Source: Acidobacteriaceae bacterium
Lineage (GTDB): Bacteria; Acidobacteriota; Terriglobia; Terriglobales; Acidobacteriaceae
DNA: 9,942 bases
Assembly: GCA_003140785.1 (NCBI GenBank)
Contig: PLKY01000228.1
Coordinates: 1 to 9,942 of the forward strand
Direction of reading: 5' to 3'
Position 1 is the first letter of the stretch. Each line of letters begins with the position of its first letter. The position numbers were made by a program, and so were the translations under genes. This document shows positions 1-5,629 of this stretch, in pieces. The notes beneath the pieces are model-generated. The model was not told the origin of the DNA and did not search any database. It saw only the letters and a program-made list of their open reading frames with translations.

Positions 1-204
1 CGCGTCTTCCCGGCCATCGACATCCAGCGCTCCGGCACCCGTAAAGAAGAATTGCTCATTCCCAAAGAAGACCTGCAGCGCATCTGGGTTCTGCGCAAGG
101 TGCTCAACCCGCTCTCGCCCGTTGAAGCGATGGAACTGCTCATCAGCCGCTTAGAAAAGGTCCGCAACAACGCCGAGTTCCTGCAGAACATGAATCAGCT
201 TTAG
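1..204 (+). CDS. rho: Transcription termination factor Rho, C-terminal end (5' part outside window)
   Basis: The first base opens an in-frame reading of 67 residues ending in TAG at 202-204. The residues RVFPAIDIQRSGTRKEELL, followed by the tryptophan-containing helix (LQRIWVLRKVL) and the LISRLEKVRNNAEFLQNM tail, match the extreme C-terminus of the hexameric ATP-dependent RNA helicase Rho, which ends factor-dependent transcripts. The conserved RSGTRKEE segment lies in the C-terminal motor domain near the subunit interface. The RNA-binding OSB fold and the Walker motifs are upstream of the window. The tail length relative to the motif matches complete Rho proteins, so the 3' end appears intact. 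The next gene is a tRNA 122 bp downstream. Confidence 0.95.
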   Translation, partial: RVFPAIDIQRSGTRKEELLIPKEDLQRIWVLRKVLNPLSPVEAMELLISRLEKVRNNAEFLQNMNQL

Positions 205-243
205 ATAGCCTAGGTGGCTGCCGCGAGCCGGGAGTTTCCGACC

Positions 244-268
244 CGCTTTGGAATTTCTCCAAAAAGCG
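244..268 (+). terminator. Imperfect hairpin after rho, possible 3'-end structure
   Basis: CGCTTTGGA (244-252) can pair with TCC (258-260) and AAAGCG (263-268) across a two-base AA bulge, with loop ATTTC. It lies 40 bp after the rho stop. No U-rich run follows, so it is not a classical intrinsic terminator. It could be a 3'-end stabilising stem or chance. Confidence 0.25.
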
Positions 269-306
269 AAAGCGCGAAGCTCCTCCTTTCGAGAAATCGG
301 ACGCGC

Positions 307-315
307 TGATAAGAT
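307..315 (+). promoter_or_regulatory. Possible extended -10 promoter of the tRNA-Ala gene
   Basis: TGaTAAGAT at 307-315 resembles an extended -10 element (TG, one base, then four of six matches to TATAAT). It sits 11 bp before the first base of the mature tRNA, a usual distance for a tRNA leader. The -35 region (about 287-292, TTTCGA) is poor. Alternatively the tRNA is read through from rho. Confidence 0.3.
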
Positions 316-326
316 AGTTAAGTCGT

Positions 327-402
327 GGGGCTGTAGCTCAGCTGGGAGAGCGCCTCGTTCGCAACGAGGAGGTCAGCGGTTCGATCCCGCTCAGCTCCAC
401 CA
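327..402 (+). tRNA. tRNA-Ala (anticodon CGC)
   Basis: A 76-nt cloverleaf can be folded completely. Acceptor strand GGGGCTG (327-333) pairs with CAGCTCC (392-398). The D-stem is GCTC/GAGC. The anticodon stem CCTCG/CGAGG encloses loop TTCGCAA, with anticodon CGC at 360-362. The T-stem AGCGG/CCGCT encloses TTCGATC. Discriminator A (399) is followed by an encoded CCA (400-402). The only non-Watson-Crick acceptor pair is G3-U70 (329 with 396), the classic alanine identity element, so anticodon and identity pair agree. It decodes GCG, a codon expected to be common in a GC-rich genome. A reverse-strand frame across this gene gives a well-known spurious protein and should not be annotated. Confidence 0.97.
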
Positions 403-440
403 AATTCCCTCTCACAATCTCTGACCAATATGCCGACACT

Positions 441-468
441 GCGCCGCGTCCGAACGAAGCCGCGGCGC
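441..468 (+). terminator. GC-rich 8-bp hairpin downstream of tRNA-Ala
   Basis: GCGCCGCG (441-448) and CGCGGCGC (461-468) form a perfect 8-bp stem with a 12-nt loop, 38 bp past the tRNA CCA end and before the phosphoesterase start. Its position suits ending or processing the tRNA transcript. No T-run follows, so intrinsic termination is unproven, and short GC palindromes arise by chance in GC-rich DNA. Confidence 0.3.
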
Positions 469-500
469 CCTCTTGCCAACTCCTCCCGATATCATGAAGT

Positions 501-1388
501 GTGGCCTTTCCCCGCTTTCCTAATGCGATACCTCTCACCCGTCGGCGCTTCCTCACGGCAGGCCTCGCCGGTGCCGCGGGTCTGGCACTCTATTCCGGCG
601 AAATCGCGCGCCACGTTATTGAGGTTTCCCATCCCGAAATTCGGTTGCCCAATCTTCCCGAGGCCTTCGACGGCTTCCAAATCGCCCAGCTGAGTGACAT
701 TCATCTGGACGAGTTCACCGAGCCGTACTTTCTCCGTGAAGCCGTCGAGCACATCAACCGCCTGCGCCCCGATGCGGTTTTTCTCACCGGCGATTTCGTG
801 ACCTACGAACTGTTGCCGCGTAAATGGTCCATACCCAACGCATGGAAATGCGCCAGCATCCTCGAAGGTCTCCAGTGCACGCAACGCTACGCCGTCCTCG
901 GCAATCACGATGTCATCGTCAGCGCTCATGCGGTAACCGAGGCGCTCACCGCCAGCGGCATCGTCGTCCTCAGAAATGCATGCGTTGCCCTTCAGCGCGA
1001 TTCCGCTCGGCTTTGGCTGTCTGGACTTGACGATCCCGTCGAAGGCCAGCCCGACCCGGATCGGGCGATTCCGGCCTTCATCCGTCAGCGTCCCGATGAG
1101 CCGATCCTCCTCATGTGTCATGCGCCGGATTTCGCCGACCGTCTACTCGATCACCCAGCGGGCTCGGCTGTTCAGCTAATGTTCAGCGGCCACACCCACG
1201 GAGGCCAGGTGCGCCTGCCGTTTGTCGGCCCCGTGGACCTTCCCGTGTGGGGGAAGAAATACGTCGAAGGAATCTTCCATCTTCAGGGCCTTCAGCTCTA
1301 TGTCAACCGCGGCATCGGCACCGTCGGACTGCCCTTCCGGCTCAACTGCCCACCGGAAATCACATCGATGACTCTACGGCGCGGGTGA
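501..1388 (+). CDS. Tat-exported metallophosphoesterase (YkuE/YaeI-like)
   Basis: This 295-residue protein is a calcineurin-like phosphoesterase that hydrolyses phosphoester bonds with a two-metal centre; the substrate cannot be read from sequence. All core motifs are visible in order: D66-x-H68 (SDIHLDE), GD at 97-98, GNHD at 134-137, H207, and GHTHGG at 230-235. The N-terminus carries a twin-arginine signal: TRRRFL at 13-18, then the hydrophobic stretch TAGLAGAAGLALYSG. This predicts folded export across, or anchoring to, the cytoplasmic membrane, as in YkuE/YaeI-type relatives. The start is GTG at 501, because an in-frame TGA (495-497) lies just upstream and the Tat motif follows at once. 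The Shine-Dalgarno is weak. It stands alone, between the tRNA and the toxin-antitoxin pair. Confidence 0.9.
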   Translation: MAFPRFPNAIPLTRRRFLTAGLAGAAGLALYSGEIARHVIEVSHPEIRLPNLPEAFDGFQIAQLSDIHLDEFTEPYFLREAVEHINRLRPDAVFLTGDFVTYELLPRKWSIPNAWKCASILEGLQCTQRYAVLGNHDVIVSAHAVTEALTASGIVVLRNACVALQRDSARLWLSGLDDPVEGQPDPDRAIPAFIRQRPDEPILLMCHAPDFADRLLDHPAGSAVQLMFSGHTHGGQVRLPFVGPVDLPVWGKKYVEGIFHLQGLQLYVNRGIGTVGLPFRLNCPPEITSMTLRRG

Positions 1389-1434
1389 CAACGAGGGTCA
1401 GGGAGTGAGCGAATTCCCGTTGGCTTCTAAGCCA

Positions 1435-1464
1435 TTGCAAGCAAAAAGCCGTCAATGCTATCAT
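1435..1464 (+). promoter_or_regulatory. Probable promoter of the toxin-antitoxin pair
   Basis: TTGCAA (1435-1440) and TATCAT (1459-1464) form a sigma-70-like pair with an 18-bp spacer. It lies just upstream of a strong Shine-Dalgarno, AGGAGA (1471-1476), spaced 7 bp from the antitoxin ATG. The local AT content is higher than the surroundings. Confidence 0.45.
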
Positions 1465-1472
1465 TTCGATAG
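1458..1472. promoter_or_regulatory. Inverted repeat overlapping the -10 box, candidate antitoxin operator
   Basis: CTATC (1458-1462) and GATAG (1468-1472) are perfect 5-bp arms around ATTTC. They overlap the predicted -10 and reach the ribosome-binding site. Ribbon-helix-helix antitoxins such as FitA are known to bind inverted repeats in their own promoters, so the location suits autorepression. The arms are short, so chance is possible. Confidence 0.35.
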
Positions 1473-1483
1473 GAGAACCTTCT

Positions 1484-1723
1484 ATGCCCGCCGTAACCGT
1501 ACGCAATCTTCCCCTCGAAACGCACCGGGCCCTCAAGGTGCGCGCCGCTCAGAATGGACGAAGTACCGAAGCTGAGATCCGCTTGATTCTCGAAGAAGCG
1601 GTCACGCCAAAGTCCCGGCTCAAGATTGGATCCGAGCTGGCCGCCTTTGGACGCCGCTATGGTGGGATAGAACTCAACTACAAGCGCGATCGCAGGCCCA
1701 TCGAACCGGCAAAATTCTCGTGA
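1484..1723 (+). CDS. FitA-like ribbon-helix-helix antitoxin
   Basis: This 79-residue protein has the layout of FitA/VapB-type antitoxins. An N-terminal strand AVTVRNLP (residues 3-10) and two helices (THRALKVRAAQNG, then STEAEIRLILEEAV) form the DNA-binding ribbon-helix-helix fold; the phrase RSTEAEIR is typical of the FitA subgroup. The C-terminal part (about 45-79), containing AAFGRRYGGIELNYKRDRRP, is the expected toxin-wrapping tail that blocks the PIN active site, with arginines available to reach its acidic pocket. The ATG at 1484 has the clear Shine-Dalgarno AGGAGA 7 bp upstream. The toxin gene starts 23 bp after its stop. It should both neutralise the toxin and repress its own promoter. 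The family is clear; the exact subfamily name is less so. Confidence 0.88.
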   Translation: MPAVTVRNLPLETHRALKVRAAQNGRSTEAEIRLILEEAVTPKSRLKIGSELAAFGRRYGGIELNYKRDRRPIEPAKFS

Positions 1724-1746
1724 TCCGCTCTTGAAAGCTGCCAGCC

Positions 1747-2178
1747 GTGATCATTCTCGACACCAATGTCATTTCGGAGCCCTTGAAGCCGCACGCCGAT
1801 CCAGCCGTGATTCGATGGCTCGACGCGCAACATCCCGAGACACTTTACCTGACCGCTGTAAACCTGTCTGAGGTGCTGATCGGCATCGCGCTTCTTCCTC
1901 CGGGCAAGCGGAAGCGCGGCATGGAGCAAGCAGCGCAATCGCTGCAGGCGAGGCTCTTTGCGGGCCGCTTTCTCTCCTTTGACCGGGAAGCAGCCATCGC
2001 TTTCTCTCTCTTGGGAAGCCGCGCGGCGGCGAAGGGTTATCCCATCTCTGTGGCCGACTGCCAGATCGCCGCAATCGCAGCCGCACACGGATTTGCGGTC
2101 GCCACGCGGGATACTGCCCCGTTTATAGCCGCAGGCGTTCCTGTCGTCAACCCATGGGATCAGCCGCGGAAATCATAG
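1747..2178 (+). CDS. PIN-domain ribonuclease toxin (FitB/VapC family)
   Basis: This 143-residue PIN domain spans the whole protein and is of normal family length. The conserved acidic residues that bind the catalytic metal are present: D5 in ILDTNVISE, E42 in NLSEVLIG, D104 in SVADCQIAA and D122 in ATRDTAPF, with N7 also conserved. Family members cleave RNA, often tRNA or rRNA; the target here cannot be predicted. Nothing suggests loss of activity. Translation starts at GTG 1747, which places the DTNV motif at residues 5-8, with GAAAG (1733-1737) as a modest Shine-Dalgarno. It is the second gene of the pair, so it should be made at a lower rate than its antitoxin. It ends 29 bp from the convergent dnaJ stop. 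Confidence 0.9.
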   Translation: MIILDTNVISEPLKPHADPAVIRWLDAQHPETLYLTAVNLSEVLIGIALLPPGKRKRGMEQAAQSLQARLFAGRFLSFDREAAIAFSLLGSRAAAKGYPISVADCQIAAIAAAHGFAVATRDTAPFIAAGVPVVNPWDQPRKS

Positions 2179-2207
2179 GGCCTCAACATCGACCGCATGA
2201 CCTGTTC

Positions 2208-3338
2208 CTAACTGAACAAATCCTTCATCTTCTCCAGCAACCCGGGCGACGCCGGCTTGTTCTCCACCGTCAGCGACTCCGCCAGTTGCGCCACCAGCTC
2301 CCGCTGTGCCCGCGTCAGCTTCTTAGGAATCTGCACAAGTACCCTTACGACCAGGTCGCCGCGCCCCTTTTCATTCAGGTAAGGAACGCCGCGTCCCCGC
2401 ACATGCAGCTCTTTACCGCTCTGCGTGCCCTCGGGGACTTTCAACGTCACAGCGCCGTCGATCGCAGGAATTTCGATCTCCGCACCCAACGCCGCCTGCG
2501 GAAAGCTGATCGGGATTACGCAACGCAGGTCATACCCGTCGCGTTGAAAGAAGTCGTGCGCCCGTATCGAAAGCACCACATACAAATCGCCGCTCGGACC
2601 GCCCGACCTGCCAGTATCGCCTTCGCCACTGTAGCGAATGCGCGTTCCCTCTTCTACGCCCGGCGGTACTTTTACATTGAGCTTCACTTCCTTGGCAATG
2701 CGCGTCTCGCCATGGCATGTCGCGCAGGGATCGCTCACAATCACGCCCGCGCCGCCGCACGCGCTGCACGTGCGAGCCACCGAAAAGAATCCCTGCTGAT
2801 AGCGAATCTGCCCACGCCCTTGGCATTGCGGGCAGGTGCTCGGCCCTCGGCCAGAGGTACTGCCGCTCCCGTGACACGTCACGCACGCCTCAAGACGCCG
2901 AATTCTAATCTCGGTTTCCTTCCCGAAAACCGCGTCCTCAAAATCGATGGTCAGATCGAAACGCAGATCGTCGCCACGGCGCTGTCTGGTTTGGCGCTGC
3001 TGCCCGCCGGCAACATTGAACATCTCGCCAAACAAATCGCCAAAGATGTCGCCCAGGTCGACGCTGCCCGAAAAGCCGCTGAATCCGCTGCCTCCCGCGG
3101 AACTCACGCCAGCGTGCCCATACCGGTCGTAGGCGGCGCGCTTATCGGCATCGCTCAGCACCTGGTACGCTTCGCTCGCTTCCTTGAACTTCTCTTCCGC
3201 ACTATGATCGCCAGGATTGCGGTCAGGATGATACTTCATCGCCTGCTTGCGGTAGGCGCTCTTCAATTCCTGGTCGCTCACATCGCGCGAAACTCCCAGG
3301 ACCTCGTAGTAGTCTGCTTTACTCACTCGTGTATTCAA
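2208..3338 (-). CDS. dnaJ: Chaperone protein DnaJ (class A Hsp40)
   Basis: This 376-residue co-chaperone delivers unfolded clients to DnaK and stimulates its ATPase. The order is complete: J-domain (about 7-73) with HPD at 37-39; Gly/Phe linker (about 80-110, SGFSGFSGS); four zinc-binding CxxC pairs at C152/C155, C169/C172, C191/C194 and C205/C208; then the C-terminal substrate domains to LLEKMKDLFS. The fourth repeat reads CATCHGET and lacks the usual second glycine, a minor change. The start is TTG at 3338, because AGGA (3344-3347) sits 5 bp before it; GTG at 3326 would give SKADYYEVLG directly but has no Shine-Dalgarno. It is the last gene of hrcA-grpE-dnaJ, 118 bp after grpE, and converges with the toxin gene. 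Confidence 0.96.
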   Translation of the reverse strand: MNTRVSKADYYEVLGVSRDVSDQELKSAYRKQAMKYHPDRNPGDHSAEEKFKEASEAYQVLSDADKRAAYDRYGHAGVSSAGGSGFSGFSGSVDLGDIFGDLFGEMFNVAGGQQRQTRQRRGDDLRFDLTIDFEDAVFGKETEIRIRRLEACVTCHGSGSTSGRGPSTCPQCQGRGQIRYQQGFFSVARTCSACGGAGVIVSDPCATCHGETRIAKEVKLNVKVPPGVEEGTRIRYSGEGDTGRSGGPSGDLYVVLSIRAHDFFQRDGYDLRCVIPISFPQAALGAEIEIPAIDGAVTLKVPEGTQSGKELHVRGRGVPYLNEKGRGDLVVRVLVQIPKKLTRAQRELVAQLAESLTVENKPASPGLLEKMKDLFS

Positions 3339-3375
3339 ACCTGTCCTAATTATGCTTGTTTATTCTGTTCGACCA

Positions 3376-3390
3376 GCAGGTCTGTCCTGC
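3376..3390 (-). other. Small hairpin in the grpE-dnaJ gap
   Basis: GCAGG (3376-3380) and CCTGC (3386-3390) pair around a 5-nt loop in the transcribed gap between grpE and dnaJ. A second possible stem lies nearer grpE: CGCGCG at 3418-3423 and 3435-3440. On the coding (reverse) strand neither is followed by a T-run, so they look like spacer structure, perhaps for processing, rather than terminators. Confidence 0.3.
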
Positions 3391-3456
3391 CTGCCGGAAA
3401 TGAAAACAATTCAGCCTCGCGCGCTCAAAGCTTCCGCGCGGCAAATCGCTCCGCAA

Positions 3457-4107
3457 TCACTCGCTTGTCTGCTTCGGATTTGAAGCTACGCGCACCAGCG
3501 CCGGCCGCAGCAGCCGTTCCCGCAGCTTATAGCCACGGCGAACCTCTTCCGCCACATGCTGGTCCGGTAAATCGTCGCGCTCGATTGTGCCCAGTGCTTC
3601 ATGCTGACGCGGATCAAACTGCACGCCAACAGTCGGCACCTGCTGCACCTGAAGCTGACGCAGAATCTCTTCCATCTGCTTCACAATCAGTTCCACGCCC
3701 GACCGCAATTGCTCCGCCGTTCCTGTTGCCTTCAGCGCCAACTCGAAGTTATCGATCACCGGCAGAAACTGCTCTACTACGTTGCCTACCGCATAATCGC
3801 GAAATTCCAGCCGCTCGCGTTCCGATCGTTTGCGTGCGTTTTCAAACTCGGCCTGCACCCGCGCCAGCCGGTCCACCAACTGGTCCCGCTCTGTCTTCAG
3901 CAGCTCAAATTCCGCTTTCAGCTTCTCAAGTTCCGCGGGGCTCACGGTTGCCTCTTCTTGCTCCCCCGGCAAGCCTGCACCGGCCCCGGTCGCCGAAACG
4001 CCTTCCGGAGCCACATCTTCCGCTGACTCCAGCGTTCTCAACTCTGTGTCCTGTCCTGGCATACTTCTACGCAATCTCCCCAATACATTTCCAATCTTGT
4101 TCTTCAA
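3457..4107 (-). CDS. grpE: GrpE, nucleotide exchange factor of DnaK
   Basis: This 216-residue protein promotes ADP release from DnaK as a dimer. After a variable acidic N-terminus (to about 55), a long charged helix (about 57-105: AELEKLKAEFELLKTERDQLVDRLARV) forms the dimer coiled coil. It is followed by the four-helix region (NVVEQFLPVIDNFELAL) and the beta-wing signature VGVQFDPRQHEALGTIE (161-177), ending with GYKLRERLLRPALVRVA. The start is uncertain. TTG 4107 is the first possible start after an in-frame stop (TGA, 4158-4156) and has GGA about 8 bp upstream. ATG 4062 (residue 16) is an alternative with GGGGAG 13 bp upstream. The gene lies between hrcA and dnaJ; a perfect palindrome lies just upstream of its start. 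Confidence 0.95.
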   Translation of the reverse strand: MKNKIGNVLGRLRRSMPGQDTELRTLESAEDVAPEGVSATGAGAGLPGEQEEATVSPAELEKLKAEFELLKTERDQLVDRLARVQAEFENARKRSERERLEFRDYAVGNVVEQFLPVIDNFELALKATGTAEQLRSGVELIVKQMEEILRQLQVQQVPTVGVQFDPRQHEALGTIERDDLPDQHVAEEVRRGYKLRERLLRPALVRVASNPKQTSE

Positions 4108-4119
4108 TGATAAATTCCG

Positions 4120-4135
4120 CGGCGCAATTGCGCCG
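4120..4135. promoter_or_regulatory. 16-bp perfect palindrome just upstream of grpE
   Basis: CGGCGCAATTGCGCCG reads the same on both strands. It ends 12 bp before the TTG start of grpE, inside the hrcA-grpE gap. As DNA it could be an operator. As RNA it folds into a 6-bp GC stem with an AATT loop next to the weak ribosome-binding site, where it could affect translation. No function can be assigned from sequence alone. Confidence 0.4.
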
Positions 4136-4177
4136 TCTCCATTGCCCCATCTAGATCACTTTGGTCTCTACCCACAC

Positions 4178-4221
4178 TCTGTTCGTACCACAAAGGCGGA
4201 TGGCCCGCCACTGCGAACAGA
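4178..4221 (-). other. Nested stem-loop in the hrcA-grpE gap
   Basis: TCTGTTCG (4178-4185) and CGAACAGA (4214-4221) are perfect 8-bp arms enclosing a second stem, GGCGG (4195-4199) with CCGCC (4205-4209) and a 5-nt loop. Read on the transcribed (reverse) strand, the inner stem is followed by TTTGT, a weak terminator-like tail. The location, 24 bp after the hrcA stop, suits partial termination or an mRNA cleavage site that separates repressor from chaperone expression. In Bacillus subtilis the transcript is known to be processed between hrcA and grpE; applying that here is inference. Confidence 0.4.
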
Positions 4222-4244
4222 ACCCCGGGCCACTCAGCCGGGAC

Positions 4245-5351
4245 TCATTCAGCCGGAACCTCAAGAATGCGCTCGGACAGCCGCGCCACGTAACGAACAG
4301 CCTGAATCATCTCCTGATATTGAATCCGCGTGGGAGCAATCACTGCCACAGTACCCAGGTTCCCGCCTCCCAGCCGCGCCTGCGCACCAATCAGTACCAG
4401 GTCCTGCATCGCAGGCGAAGCATGGTCCAGCCCCACAACGACTCGCACTTCCTGTTGCCGTCCATCCACATACGCTGTCAGCAATTCCACCAGCCGCTGT
4501 TTGGCCTCCAGGGCCAGCAGCATCTGCCGCAGCCGTTCCCGATCCACTTCTGCGGCAATTAAATTCGCCATGCCGTCCACAAACAGCGCAGGCACTGTCT
4601 CACCCGAGGTCAGCGCGCCTCTGCGGCAGAGCTCTTCCACCGAGGCCAGCATCTGGTTATACGCCTCGCGTTCTGCTTCGATGCGCCGCGCCACTTCCGT
4701 GCGGATGCGCTCAATCGGCCATCCGTGGAAGTTCTCGTTCAGATAACGCGCCGCGGTTTCCAGTTCCAAGTGAGTCAGTTCGCGGTCCAGCGTAAGAACA
4801 CGATCCAGCACCGCGCCCGCCTGCGTTACCAGCACGGCCAACACGCGCCCCGTCGACAGCCGCGAAAAATGAATGTGTTCCAGTACCTGTGCTGCAGTGG
4901 AACTGGCCAATGCCACACCCAGTCCGCTCGAAATCAATGCCAGCACATGAGAGGTCCGTTCCAGGTATTCCGTGCTGCTGGTCACGCCGGCAAACTCATC
5001 TTCGATCTGTCCGCGTCGCTGCTCACTCAGGGGCGAAACCTGGACCGCGCCATCCAATCCCGCCATCCCCATCCGGCTCGACAGCGGATCGACCCGCGTA
5101 ATCTGTTCCACGTAGAAGCGAAACGCAGCCGGTGTCGGCACTCGTCCCGCCGCGGCATGAGGCTGTTCCACCAATCCGGCCTCCGCCAGCGTTGCCATCA
5201 CATTCCGAATCGTCGCCGAGCTCAGTCCATCGCGATCGGCGAACTCCCGCGCGACTGCCTGCGAAGCCACGGGTTCGCCAGTAGCAATGTAGAGCTCAAT
5301 GATCGCCGTAAGCACCAGCCGCTCGCGCGGGCTGACGCGCATCTCAGCCAT
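4245..5351 (-). CDS. hrcA: Heat-inducible transcription repressor HrcA
   Basis: This 368-residue protein represses class I heat-shock genes and needs GroEL to stay active. The N-terminal winged helix-turn-helix (about 5-75) shows the signature LSSATIRNVMATLAEAGLVE, followed by QPHAAAGRVPTPAAFRFYV at 63-81. The GAF-like middle and the inserted dimerisation segment follow, with the C-terminal GLDHASPAMQDLVLIGAQ and GTVAVIAPTRIQYQEMIQAV typical of the family. Length is close to usual. The ATG at 5351 has GGAG (5360-5363) 8 bp upstream. It is the first gene of the reverse-strand hrcA-grpE-dnaJ cluster, with a probable promoter at 5475-5504 and an inverted repeat in its leader. The canonical CIRCE sequence is not visible upstream. 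Confidence 0.95.
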   Translation of the reverse strand: MAEMRVSPRERLVLTAIIELYIATGEPVASQAVAREFADRDGLSSATIRNVMATLAEAGLVEQPHAAAGRVPTPAAFRFYVEQITRVDPLSSRMGMAGLDGAVQVSPLSEQRRGQIEDEFAGVTSSTEYLERTSHVLALISSGLGVALASSTAAQVLEHIHFSRLSTGRVLAVLVTQAGAVLDRVLTLDRELTHLELETAARYLNENFHGWPIERIRTEVARRIEAEREAYNQMLASVEELCRRGALTSGETVPALFVDGMANLIAAEVDRERLRQMLLALEAKQRLVELLTAYVDGRQQEVRVVVGLDHASPAMQDLVLIGAQARLGGGNLGTVAVIAPTRIQYQEMIQAVRYVARLSERILEVPAE

Positions 5352-5399
5352 TTCTGCGGCTCCCCCTGAGCCGTTGTTCCATCGCCGTTCCGATGAACC

Positions 5400-5421
5400 T
5401 TACCGGATCGAAATCCGATAA
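5400..5421. promoter_or_regulatory. Inverted repeat in the hrcA leader, candidate HrcA operator
   Basis: TTACCGGAT (5400-5408) and ATCCGATAA (5413-5421) are 9-bp arms matching at 8 of 9 positions around CGAA. The element lies 48 bp upstream of the hrcA ATG and downstream of the predicted promoter, where CIRCE operators often lie. Its TTA/TAA ends and 9-bp arms recall CIRCE (TTAGCACTC, 9-bp spacer, GAGTGCTAA), but the inner bases and the 4-bp spacer differ. An operator role is inference; it could also be an RNA hairpin. Confidence 0.4.
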
Positions 5422-5474
5422 CCCCTATCTCATCAGATGCATACGGCGGAAAAAGGATGGAGGAATCCTGTTTA

Positions 5475-5504
5475 ATTCTATGGATTTGTAAGCACCAAAG
5501 TCAA
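5475..5504 (-). promoter_or_regulatory. Probable sigma-70-type promoter of the hrcA operon
   Basis: Read on the reverse strand, TTGACT (5504-5499) and TAGAAT (5480-5475) each match the consensus at five of six positions with an 18-bp spacer. Transcription would start near 5468 and leave a leader of about 115 nt before hrcA, containing the inverted repeat at 5400-5421. A 5-bp inverted repeat (AGGAT 5454-5458, ATCCT 5465-5469) lies at the expected start point. Confidence 0.55.
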
Positions 5505-5615
5505 GGCACAAAGGTCAGCCGCCTCTCCGCATACAACCGAAAGTGCGCCCCTGCTCTCTCATCCCCTGAATGTCTGCGCTTCGTCCCGCGGCGCATCTCT
5601 GCCTATTAGAGAAGT

Positions 5616-5622
5616 TAAGGAG
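5616..5622 (+). promoter_or_regulatory. Strong ribosome-binding site that fixes the pyrophosphatase start
   Basis: TAAGGAG at 5616-5622 is 7 bp before GTG 5630. It makes that GTG the start rather than the in-frame ATG at 5570, which lacks a comparable site and would add 20 residues not expected in the family. Confidence 0.8.
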
Positions 5623-5629
5623 CACGGAA

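Noticed and set aside
338..556. Reverse-strand frame containing SGIEPLTSSLRTRRSPS
   Set aside because: This is the familiar spurious protein read from the complement of a tRNA gene; the tRNA-Ala at 327-402 explains it.
492..1121. 209-codon reverse frame over the phosphoesterase
   Set aside because: Antisense to a gene with all metallophosphoesterase motifs; no recognisable domain.
327..2178. Genomic island inserted at tRNA-Ala
   Set aside because: No integrase, no repeat of the tRNA 3' end was found downstream, and the flanking gene looks native.
2154..4154. 666-codon forward open frame covering the dnaJ-grpE region
   Set aside because: It is antisense to two clear genes, has low-complexity Arg/Ala/Pro/His-rich composition with no domain, and arises from GC-rich codon bias on the opposite strand.
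4178..4221. LexA (SOS) box suggested by GTTCG/CGAAC
   Set aside because: The Gram-positive type box is CGAAC-4-GTTCG; here the order is reversed and the spacing is 28 bp.
3830..4795. 321-codon forward frame across the hrcA-grpE boundary
   Set aside because: Overlaps two real genes on the other strand; Pro/Ala/Ser-rich shadow composition.
5570..5629. N-terminal extension of the pyrophosphatase from ATG 5570
   Set aside because: The strong TAAGGAG before GTG 5630 and family length favour the shorter protein.
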